Below are positions 1-5,863 of a stretch of DNA of 7,551 nucleotides, piece by piece. Position 1 is the stretch's first letter. Each line of letters begins with the position of its first letter. Source of the DNA: an uncultured Clostridia bacterium (GTDB taxonomy: Bacteria; Bacillota_I; Bacilli_A; RF39; UBA660); assembly GCA_948433815.1 (NCBI GenBank), contig CAOJDZ010000027.1, forward strand, positions 1 to 7,551, read 5' to 3'. Position numbers and translations under genes: made by a program. The notes below the pieces were generated by a model. It was not told where the DNA came from, made no database searches, and saw only the letters and a list, made by a program, of their open reading frames with translations.

Positions 1-1
1 A

Positions 2-958
2 CTAGATTTATTACTTCATAGACTTAATGTAGTTACTCCTACCGAATTATTAGATAAAGCATTTGGACTTTCATTATCAGATCAATATTGGATAAAGCCA
101 TATAATAGCGAAATAAAATATAATGATATTAATTTTTTTGATAATGATTTTGATTATTCTGAATTTTTAGAAGCATCTTTATCATTAAATAGTAAAACTA
201 TAAAAAGGGAAACATCTTTAAGAACTCCTAATAATACGACAGATGGAATGTTAAAAAAGGCTTGGATAATTCAAGATGGTATTAGATATTTACTAAAAGG
301 TGGATATAAAAATGAAGTATTACAACCTTTTAATGAGGTTTTAGCAACTGAAATATGTAATCGTTTAGGTTTTAAGTGTGTGCAATATACACTTGATATT
401 TATAGAGATATGGTAGTATCAAAGTGTCCTTGTTTTATTACTAAAGATACAGAACTTATAACATGTAATCAAATAAAAAATGATATGAAAAGATATGATA
501 GTTTAGAAGATTATGAAGAATATATAAGAAAGTTAGAATTAGAAGGTATTAAAGATGCTCGAATAAAGGTTGAAAATATGTTTATATTAGATTTTCTTAT
601 AATGAATGAGGATAGACATTTAAATAATTTTGGTATAATTAGAGATGTAAATAATTTAAATTGGCTTGACGTTGCACCTATATTTGATAATGGAATGAGT
701 TTAAATATTCCATATTACGGAGAAGATGAAGTAATGATAGTCGGTCATGGAAGGTTTTTTTATCAAATTAAACCTTTTGATGAAATAATAAAAGTAGTAA
801 AAGATATAAAAAGGATTGATGTTAGTTTACTTGAAGATTTGCCAGAATGGTATGATGATTTACTTCATAAATATCAAAATATTACTCATATTTCTGATAG
901 TAAAATTAATAGTTTGTGTGTTCTTTTACAAAGACAAATAAATAAACTTAAGAATTAA
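2..958 (+). CDS. HipA-like Ser/Thr kinase, 5'-truncated by window edge
   Basis: The frame is open from base 2 to the TAA at 956-958 (318 residues visible). The ATG at 248 has no ribosome site and lies inside the conserved part, so it is not the start. Upstream codons give FGLSLSDQYWIKP (residues 21-33), INFFDNDF (43-50) and TPNNTTDG (75-82), which I recall from a Clostridia family of HipA-domain proteins. That family would place the true start roughly 60-70 codons before the window. Kinase features: LLKGG with candidate ATP-binding Lys99, NEVLATE (Glu112), catalytic NEDRHLNNFG (Asp204, nt 605-634) and metal-site PIFDNG (Asp229). The C-terminal KPF...V.D...ID block also matches. HipA kinases phosphorylate proteins such as glutamyl-tRNA synthetase and halt growth; this one's substrate is unknown. 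No HipB-like repressor is visible. It leads an apparent operon with the next two genes. It ends in tandem stops TAA TAG. Family call firm; toxin role inferred. Confidence 0.85.
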   Translation, partial: LDLLLHRLNVVTPTELLDKAFGLSLSDQYWIKPYNSEIKYNDINFFDNDFDYSEFLEASLSLNSKTIKRETSLRTPNNTTDGMLKKAWIIQDGIRYLLKGGYKNEVLQPFNEVLATEICNRLGFKCVQYTLDIYRDMVVSKCPCFITKDTELITCNQIKNDMKRYDSLEDYEEYIRKLELEGIKDARIKVENMFILDFLIMNEDRHLNNFGIIRDVNNLNWLDVAPIFDNGMSLNIPYYGEDEVMIVGHGRFFYQIKPFDEIIKVVKDIKRIDVSLLEDLPEWYDDLLHKYQNITHISDSKINSLCVLLQRQINKLKN

Positions 959-990
959 TAGATGAAAAATAATTTTAGGAGGTTTTTAAA

Positions 991-1527
991 ATGAGAGGAA
1001 AAGAAACTATTAGTGTAGTTTATGATGATAGTTATTTAGGGGAAGGATATTTTATTATTAAAGAAGTAGATGGAGAAATAAAGCAGTGGTTAAAATTTTA
1101 TCAGTCTGGCGAAATGGGCTTTCCTAGATTTTTTATAAGAGGATATGAAAGTGGCTCTAGAGATAATTCTAATCAAGAATTTAGATATTTGGAATTTATA
1201 ATTGGTGAAAAAGAAAGTGCACTTTCAGAAAGCATAATAAATTTAGGATGTAATTTAGATGGAAGTGTTGCTTATACAGTAGACCCTGTTAATCAAGGAG
1301 AAAATCATTTGGTTGTAAAATATGGTCTTGCAACTGCTTTAATTCTTGGTAAAAGTGTTTATAAAGGTAAAGAAGTATGTTCTAAATTCATTGATATTAG
1401 TTTAGGAGATGAATATTCATCTGAAAATTATCTTGCTTTTCAAAGGTTTTATAAAGATTTATCAAGTGTTTCTTTAAATGATGTTGATACGAGACAATTA
1501 ATAGAAAATATACTTAAGTTAAAATAA
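991..1527 (+). CDS. Hypothetical protein, second gene of the HipA-like operon
   Basis: A 178-residue protein I do not recognise. The start is well supported: AGGAGG at 977-982 lies 8 bases before ATG 991. It has no signal peptide or membrane segment, so it is probably cytoplasmic, and it is mildly acidic (27 Asp/Glu against 20 Lys/Arg). Visible motifs are GEGYFIIK (17-24), an LGD at 138-140, and a predicted helical C-terminus (YLAFQRFYKDL then LIENILKLK). The same pattern recurs in the next protein, suggesting tandem paralogues. It starts 32 bases after the kinase gene with no terminator or promoter between them, so co-transcription is likely. Partner, antidote, substrate or adaptor of the kinase are all possible; nothing in the sequence decides. 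Codon use and AT content look like the neighbours. Confidence 0.8.
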   Translation: MRGKETISVVYDDSYLGEGYFIIKEVDGEIKQWLKFYQSGEMGFPRFFIRGYESGSRDNSNQEFRYLEFIIGEKESALSESIINLGCNLDGSVAYTVDPVNQGENHLVVKYGLATALILGKSVYKGKEVCSKFIDISLGDEYSSENYLAFQRFYKDLSSVSLNDVDTRQLIENILKLK

Positions 1528-1548
1528 ATTTCTGGAGTTGGTTTTGGT

Positions 1549-2193
1549 ATGGAAAGAAAATGTGAAAATTGTATGTGGGGAGAAACTGAACTAAAAGATT
1601 TTTCTTGTGATATAGGGTTCTGCAATGATGAAAATCTTGTTTGTAAAAGTCATCAATTTAGAGAAGATCTTGGAAAAGATATAGATATTGTTTCTTGTGG
1701 ATGTTTTATTGATGGAGGAGAAGGTTTCTATATAATTGAGCGTGATGAAAATGGAAAAATAGTAAGATTTGTATGGCTTTTAAATACGGAAACAGAAGCT
1801 GATAATTACTATAATTTTTGTACAGGTATGTGGGATAGAAATGCTTCAACAACAGGTAGATTTAAAATGAGTATTAAACCTGAAGATAACGAAGGCCTTT
1901 ATGAAGCATTAAGTGAATTTTATGATTTATCTTTAAGTAAAGTTTTTGATAGTAGCGGTTTTTGTCCTAATTGGATGAGCATAGAAAGAGAAGAGGATGA
2001 AATAACATTAACATTTTGTAAAGGTGCGTCATTTTTAGATTCTAAAGATTCTGTAGAAGTTTATCTTGGAGACTGTTTTACATGTACTGAGTATGATGCT
2101 TTTGATAGTTTATTTCAAAAATTTCTTGGGTCATTTACAAGTGAAGATAGAAATACATTAATGAAACTTTTGAGTCTTAAGAGATCAATTTAA
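1549..2193 (+). CDS. Hypothetical acidic protein with Cys-rich N-terminus
   Basis: A 214-residue protein I do not recognise. It is strongly acidic (about 42 Asp/Glu against 22 Lys/Arg) and has 12 cysteines. The N-terminus carries Cys5-x2-Cys8, then Cys20, Cys25, Cys32 with His35, and Cys50-x-Cys52, which looks like a small metal-binding (probably zinc) module. From about residue 55 it resembles the preceding protein: GEGFYIIE (57-64), LGD (173-175), then YDAF...LLSLK at the C-terminus. No membrane segment or export signal is seen. The start at ATG 1549 has a weak, distant GGAG at 1534-1537 (11-base spacing), so translation may depend partly on coupling with the gene 21 bases upstream. It appears to be the last gene of the kinase operon, but no terminator hairpin follows. 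Function unknown; a zinc-dependent regulator or kinase partner is only a guess. Confidence 0.8.
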   Translation: MERKCENCMWGETELKDFSCDIGFCNDENLVCKSHQFREDLGKDIDIVSCGCFIDGGEGFYIIERDENGKIVRFVWLLNTETEADNYYNFCTGMWDRNASTTGRFKMSIKPEDNEGLYEALSEFYDLSLSKVFDSSGFCPNWMSIEREEDEITLTFCKGASFLDSKDSVEVYLGDCFTCTEYDAFDSLFQKFLGSFTSEDRNTLMKLLSLKRSI

Positions 2194-2195
2194 TT

Positions 2196-2211
2196 TTATA
2201 CTATAGTATAA
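2196..2211. promoter_or_regulatory. Perfect 16-bp palindrome, possible operator
   Basis: TTATACTATAGTATAA is its own reverse complement. It lies 2 bases after the stop of the acidic protein gene and about 100 bases before the ABC-F start. It has no natural loop and no T-run after it, so it is not a normal terminator. A TATAAT (2207-2212) overlaps its right end. A dimeric repressor site is possible, but AT-rich DNA makes such palindromes by chance more often. Confidence 0.35.
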
Positions 2212-2232
2212 TTTAGTTATTGTTAAAGTAGT

Positions 2233-2238
2233 TATAAT
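2233..2238 (+). promoter_or_regulatory. Candidate -10 box for the ABC-F gene
   Basis: A perfect TATAAT lies 75 bases before ATG 2314. No good -35 stands 16-18 bases upstream (AATTTA at 2210-2215 is poor), so this promoter is tentative. If used, it would give a leader of about 70 bases, and the palindrome at 2196-2211 would overlap the -35 region. Confidence 0.35.
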
Positions 2239-2313
2239 AAACGAAGAAGAATAAAATTGATGGTAGAAAGTATTAAATGGTGGATATTAGATAAACAAAA
2301 AGAGGTGAATTAT

Positions 2314-3942
2314 ATGCGCATTAAAAATTTAACTGTAACATTTGGAAATCAAACTATTTTTAATGATGTTAGTATGATTTTACCTGATGATGAAAAAATT
2401 GGAATAGTTGGTGTTAATGGTGCTGGAAAGACTACGCTTTTTAAAGTTATGTTAGGTATTATTAGTCCTGATTATGGCAAAATTATTTTTAAAAAAAATA
2501 CTAGAATAGACTCTCTTCCTCAAGTTATAAGTGACACTGGTGTTGATATGGAAATGGAAGTATTCGATTATTTACTTTCAGGTAGACCAATAGATGAATT
2601 AAATAAAAAGTTAGAAAGTTTATATAAAGAATTAGAAGAAAATTCTAGAAGTCAAAATTTGATATTTAATGAAATAAATGAAGTTCAAGAAAAATTAGAT
2701 TATTTTGATCAATATAATGCTGATTCGATTCTTTTAAAATTAATAGATGGTGTTCATATAGAAGAGAGCATGTTAAGTAAAAAACTTTCAGAACTTTCTG
2801 GAGGACAAAAGTCTAAAGTTGCTTTTGTTAGACTTTTATATTCAAAGCCAGAAATAATACTTTTAGATGAACCAACTAACCATTTAGATCAAGAAAGTAG
2901 AGATTATATAATTAATTATTTAAAAAATTATAAAGGTTCTGTTTTTGTTATTTCGCATGATATTGATTTTCTTAATGAAGTTACTAGTAAAACGTTGTTT
3001 TTAGATAAACGTTTTGGGAAATTGGAATTATTTGATGGAAACTATAGTTATTTTAAAAAAATTAAAAGTGAACAAGAAGAAAATCTTATTAGGCAAGCCG
3101 AGATGCAAGAGAAAGAAGTAAAAAAATTAAGAGATATTGTTCTTTTATATTCTAATTCATCCGGAAAGAGAAAAAGAATGGCTCAAGATAGAGAGAAAAA
3201 GTTAGAGAAATTATTAAAGGAAAAAATTGAGATAGTAGTACCCGATAAACATGTTAAATTTGATATGGAAATTAATAGGGAGAGTGCTAATATTCCTATA
3301 GAAGTAAAAGATTTAAGTTTTAGGTATGATACAAATGGGAAATTTCTATTAGAAGATTTAAGTTTTAGTTTGTATAAAGGAGAAAAGTTTTTAGTAGTAG
3401 GTGAAAATGGTGTTGGTAAGTCTACTCTTTTAAAACTTATAGTTGGAAGTTTAGTTCCAGAAGAGGGAAATATTAATATTCATAATAAGACTGATATAGG
3501 CTATTATGCTCAGGAACTTGATGGTCTTAATTTAGATCTTAGCATTATAGATAATTTTAAGGATTTAAATATTTCTATAAAGAAATTAAGAAATGTTTTA
3601 GGAAGATTTTTATTTTTTGGAGATGAAGTATTTAAAAAAGTAGGTGTTTTGTCTCCTGGAGAAAGAGCACGTGTAGCACTTGCTAAACTTTCAGTGGGTG
3701 GTTTTAACTTTTTAGTTTTAGATGAACCAACTAACCATTTAGACCCTGATACTCAGGAATTAATCGCTAATGTTTTTAAAGATTATACTGGTACTATGAT
3801 AGTTGTATCTCATAATCCTAGTTTTGTAGATAATTTGGGAATTGAAAGAACTATTATTTTACCAGAAGGAATAATTTCTTATTATAATAAAGGTATTGTT
3901 GAATATTATCAAAATTTAAATACAAAAGATAAAGGTAACTAA
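2314..3942 (+). CDS. ABC-F family ATPase (ribosome-associated)
   Basis: A 542-residue soluble protein with two ATP-binding cassettes and no membrane segments, the ABC-F layout. Cassette 1: Walker A GVNGAGKT (33-40), signature LSGGQ (161-165), Walker B ending LLDEPTNHLD (183-192), His-switch SH (214-215). Cassette 2: GENGVGKS (363-370), signature LSPGE (446-450), LVLDEPTNHLD (467-477), SH (499-500). The charged helical linker between them holds KRKRMAQ (285-291), typical of the segment that reaches the tRNA and peptidyl-transferase centre. Catalytic Glu residues of both cassettes are present. Such proteins bind the ribosomal E site and relieve stalls or protect against antibiotics; the subgroup (YkpA, YfmR, EttA-like or resistance type) cannot be told by eye. 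An in-frame start at 2257/2260 would add 19 residues, but AGAGGTG at 2301-2307 and the normal family N-terminus MRIKNLTVTFG favour ATG 2314. Confidence 0.93.
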   Translation: MRIKNLTVTFGNQTIFNDVSMILPDDEKIGIVGVNGAGKTTLFKVMLGIISPDYGKIIFKKNTRIDSLPQVISDTGVDMEMEVFDYLLSGRPIDELNKKLESLYKELEENSRSQNLIFNEINEVQEKLDYFDQYNADSILLKLIDGVHIEESMLSKKLSELSGGQKSKVAFVRLLYSKPEIILLDEPTNHLDQESRDYIINYLKNYKGSVFVISHDIDFLNEVTSKTLFLDKRFGKLELFDGNYSYFKKIKSEQEENLIRQAEMQEKEVKKLRDIVLLYSNSSGKRKRMAQDREKKLEKLLKEKIEIVVPDKHVKFDMEINRESANIPIEVKDLSFRYDTNGKFLLEDLSFSLYKGEKFLVVGENGVGKSTLLKLIVGSLVPEEGNINIHNKTDIGYYAQELDGLNLDLSIIDNFKDLNISIKKLRNVLGRFLFFGDEVFKKVGVLSPGERARVALAKLSVGGFNFLVLDEPTNHLDPDTQELIANVFKDYTGTMIVVSHNPSFVDNLGIERTIILPEGIISYYNKGIVEYYQNLNTKDKGN

Positions 3943-3974
3943 TTAAATACGATTATGTTTGACTTTATCTTTTT
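3924..3974 (+). terminator. Long hairpin and T-tract at end of the ABC-F gene
   Basis: AAAAGATAAAG (3924-3934) and CTTTATCTTTT (3963-3973) are perfect complements, 11 bp. Inside them AACTAAT (3937-3943) can pair with ATTA-T-GTT (3952-3959) with one bulge, leaving an 8-base loop. The right arm runs into a T-rich tract. This is a likely intrinsic terminator, though the stem is AT-rich. The left arm is inside the last ABC-F codons and the right arm overlaps the -35 box of ssrA. Confidence 0.5.
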
Positions 3975-3987
3975 ATTTTGTTATAAT
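3959..3987 (+). promoter_or_regulatory. Promoter of ssrA (tmRNA)
   Basis: TTGACT (3959-3964), a 17-base spacer and perfect TATAAT (3982-3987), with an extended TGT just before the -10. This is a strong housekeeping sigma factor promoter. The mature tmRNA 5' end at 3998 is 10 bases after the -10, consistent with a start near 3994-3996 and RNase P trimming of a few bases. Confidence 0.85.
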
Positions 3988-3997
3988 TTTGTTACAT

Positions 3998-4357
3998 GGG
4001 GATGAATTGTTTCGACAGGACAATTTGGTGTATGGACGCAGGTAGTAGGGATACTATAAATCCAACAATTTAAATAATCGGAAACGATAACTATAATATG
4101 ATGCCTGCTTTTGCCTAGTTAGGTAAGAGGTATCAGTTCAACCTTCTCTTTGTTCGTGAGAGGAGATGTTGGACTCATAAAAGCGAACTATATTATATAT
4201 TTGTTTAAGGTGTGTAACGAACTTTAATTAAACTTAGAAAAATACTTTGATGTTGGCTCTCAATATGTATTTTTCGAAAATATTAAACCAACTAAACTTG
4301 TACACGTCTATATGTTGAATGTTTTGGACACGGGCTCGATACCCGTCATCTCCACCA
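3998..4357 (+). ncRNA. ssrA: Transfer-messenger RNA (tmRNA, SsrA)
   Basis: A 360-base one-piece tmRNA, the RNA that rescues stalled ribosomes together with SmpB by adding a degradation tag. The 5' end GGGGATG (3998-4004) pairs with CATCTCC (4347-4353), with a G-U at the third pair, the alanine identity signal. The conserved TTTCGACAGG follows near the 5' end. Near the 3' end is a T-arm, ACGGG/CCCGT with loop CTCGATA, then A4354 and an encoded CCA (4355-4357). The tag frame is 4080-4118: resume codon GGA after AATC, giving GNDNYNMMPAFA and stop TAG. The start of this frame resembles the E. coli layout (AGTC-GCA-AAC-GAC). The tag ends AFA, as in mycoplasmas, not ALAA. Between tag and 3' end lie hairpin-rich stretches expected for pseudoknots. 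No clear terminator follows, so transcripts may read into the next small gene. Confidence 0.97.
4080..4118 (+). other. tmRNA tag reading frame (GNDNYNMMPAFA)
   Basis: Twelve codons from resume codon GGA 4080 to TAG 4116-4118, inside ssrA. The preceding AATC and the following AAC-GAT-AAC-TAT match the usual tag layout (Asn/Asp/Tyr-rich, then a small hydrophobic end). Upstream the frame is closed by a TAA at 4071-4073, as expected for a frame entered only by trans-translation. The end PAFA differs from the ClpXP-type LAA. Confidence 0.85.
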
Positions 4358-4415
4358 TATTTAAATTAGTACGAATTTTTTTGATATATAAATAATATAA
4401 TTAAAGAGGTATAAA

Positions 4416-4625
4416 ATGAATAAAGAGAAAATAGAACATGCTAGAGAGTTTTGTAAAGAAGTAAGAGAATTAGCAGAAAAATATAATTTACCTTTTTTTG
4501 TGGTAACTGAAGGTGCGTCAGCTACTGGTAATAATGGTTCTCTTGCGGTTAAGAATGCGAGAGATAATCATATAAAGTGGGAAAAAGAAAATGGGCATGA
4601 TCCTAATGAAGACTGGAGTAAATAG
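4416..4625 (+). CDS. Small conserved-type hypothetical protein (69 aa)
   Basis: A 69-residue soluble protein with AGAGG at 4405-4409 before ATG 4416. The N-terminal half is a charged helix (residues 2-23). The middle has a short strand LPFFVVTEGAS (25-35), then an Asn/Gly turn and a second helix. It ends in the acidic GHDPNEDWSK (60-69). I recall similar small proteins, sharing the LPFF-V-TEGAS and DP-EDWSK patterns, as uncharacterised genes in other Firmicutes; I know no function. It has no Cys, membrane segment or signal peptide. The gene follows ssrA by 58 bases with no clear promoter or terminator between them, so it may be expressed partly by read-through from the strong ssrA promoter. 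It ends in its own terminator. No relation to trans-translation is shown. Confidence 0.85.
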   Translation: MNKEKIEHAREFCKEVRELAEKYNLPFFVVTEGASATGNNGSLAVKNARDNHIKWEKENGHDPNEDWSK

Positions 4626-4643
4626 TTTTACTCTTTTTCTTTT
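4616..4643 (+). terminator. Intrinsic terminator overlapping the stop codon
   Basis: GAGTAAA (4616-4622), loop TAGT, TTTACTC (4627-4633), then TTTTTCTTTT. The stem is 7 bp and the T-tract is good. The left arm is the last codons of the 69-aa protein and the loop holds its TAG stop. It closes the ssrA/small-gene region and separates it from the yerB-like gene. Confidence 0.8.
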
Positions 4644-4727
4644 CACAAACTTTACACATATAAATAAAGAAAATATTTAAAAATTTTGTATTTCGTTTTA
4701 TACTTATATCATAGAAAGTAGGTATGT

Positions 4728-5798
4728 ATGAGAAGAAGAAAATTAAATAAGAATTTTGTTATATTAGTAGTATTTCTTTTAGTTATAGCAGTAGGTGCAG
4801 TTGCCGCTATGAAATTTTTAGGTAAAGATGATTCTACTGATAGAAAAGATGATAATAAACCAGAAGTTAAAAAGTTAAAGATATTTGATGAAGATAGCAA
4901 GACTAGACCAGTTGCTGTTATGATAAATAATAATCATGCTGCTTGGCCTCATGCTGGACTACAGAAATCATTTTTAAATTATGAAATAGTCGCAGAAGGT
5001 GGAATAACTAGAATTATGGCACTATTTAAAGATGTTAGTGATGTTGAAAAAATTGGTTCAGTTAGAAGTAGTAGACCTTATTATTTAGATTATGCTTTAG
5101 AAAATGATGCAATTTATGTACATTGGGGTGGAAGTGATCAAGCATATTCTGATATTAGAAGTTTAGGAATTGATCATATTGATGGTATGACTTATGAAGG
5201 AAGATATTTCTTTAGAGATAGAAGTGCTAACAAAACTTATGAGCATACAGGATTCACTAAAATGAGTATGATAAAAGACGCTATTAGTGATTTAGGACTA
5301 GAAGAGAAAACCACTAAAGATATGGTATTTAAATATAATGTAGATCCAGTTAATGTAAATGATCAAGAAGGTGCTATAAAAGCGGATAATGTAATTATTG
5401 ATTATTCTAGATATCATACAACAAGTTATGTATATGATGAAACTAATAAAGTTTATTTAAGAAGTATGAGTGGCAAAAGTCATGTAGATGCTGTTACTGG
5501 AGAACAATATAGTGCAAAAAATATTATTACATATAAAGTTAATAATAAATCTATTGATAGTTATGGAAGACAAAGATTAGATAATGTTGGAAGTGGCGAA
5601 GGATATTATATTACAAATGGTTATGCGGTACCTATTACTTGGGAGAAAACAAGTAGAAGTGCACAAACTGTTTATAAATATAAGTCTACAGGTAAAGAAA
5701 TTGAATTAAATGATGGAAATACTTGGGTACATATACAACCAACAGATAGAAGTTTAGATATAACAGGTAATAGTAATAATACTGAAGGTGAAGAATAA
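4728..5798 (+). CDS. YerB-family (DUF3048) membrane-anchored extracellular protein
   Basis: A 356-residue DUF3048 protein, related to B. subtilis YerB, of unknown biochemical role at the cell surface. The N-terminus has basic MRRRKLNK, then one hydrophobic segment (10-28), then a charged spacer. The domain starts at RPVAVMINN (60-68) and continues with AEGGITRIMALF (89-100), KIGSVRSSRPYYLDYALENDAIY (108-130, read in parts) and GGSDQAYSDI (134-143). The C-terminal subdomain is at about 265-340 (SYGRQRLDN, GYAVPITWEK, NDGNTWVHIQP). There is no cysteine at all, so unlike lipoprotein relatives it should stay tethered by its uncleaved membrane helix. An AGTAGGT site lies only 5 bases before ATG 4728, so initiation may be modest. 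A conserved Asp/Arg/Glu-rich core suggests an enzyme or ligand binder, but no activity is established that I know of. Confidence 0.9.
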   Translation: MRRRKLNKNFVILVVFLLVIAVGAVAAMKFLGKDDSTDRKDDNKPEVKKLKIFDEDSKTRPVAVMINNNHAAWPHAGLQKSFLNYEIVAEGGITRIMALFKDVSDVEKIGSVRSSRPYYLDYALENDAIYVHWGGSDQAYSDIRSLGIDHIDGMTYEGRYFFRDRSANKTYEHTGFTKMSMIKDAISDLGLEEKTTKDMVFKYNVDPVNVNDQEGAIKADNVIIDYSRYHTTSYVYDETNKVYLRSMSGKSHVDAVTGEQYSAKNIITYKVNNKSIDSYGRQRLDNVGSGEGYYITNGYAVPITWEKTSRSAQTVYKYKSTGKEIELNDGNTWVHIQPTDRSLDITGNSNNTEGEE

Positions 5799-5810
5799 AA
5801 TATATTAATA

Positions 5811-5839
5811 TTGAAAAAATCTACGTTGTTTGTTACAAT
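5811..5839 (+). promoter_or_regulatory. Extended -10 promoter before the single-span protein gene
   Basis: TTGAAA (5811-5816), a 17-base spacer and TACAAT (5834-5839), with TGT (5831-5833) just before the -10. A TATAAT at 5841-5846 lies next to it but has no -35. Transcription would begin about 5846-5848, leaving a leader of only about 16-18 bases that is mostly the ribosome site AAGGAGG (5850-5856). Confidence 0.7.
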
Positions 5840-5863
5840 GTATAATAGTAAGGAGGACGAATC

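Noticed and set aside
248..958. A complete 236-residue protein starting at ATG 248
   Set aside because: No ribosome site precedes it, and the frame continues upstream to base 2 with conserved HipA-family motifs, so it is the 3' part of a longer gene.
2257..2313. 19-residue N-terminal extension of the ABC-F protein, or a leader peptide
   Set aside because: It is in frame with no stop, so it is not a separate leader peptide; the ribosome site at 2301-2307 and family N-terminus favour ATG 2314.
4330..4357. Integration site (att) at the 3' end of ssrA
   Set aside because: ssrA ends are common island targets, but I saw no direct repeat of this end, no integrase and no island-like genes downstream in the window.
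4358..4387. Terminator directly after tmRNA
   Set aside because: AAATT...AATTTTTTT gives only a few A-T pairs, too weak to call.
4709..4900. Minus-strand reading frame of 63 codons
   Set aside because: It lies opposite the start of the YerB-family gene; its hydrophobic and Ser-rich make-up is the complement of that coding sequence, and it has no promoter or ribosome site evidence.
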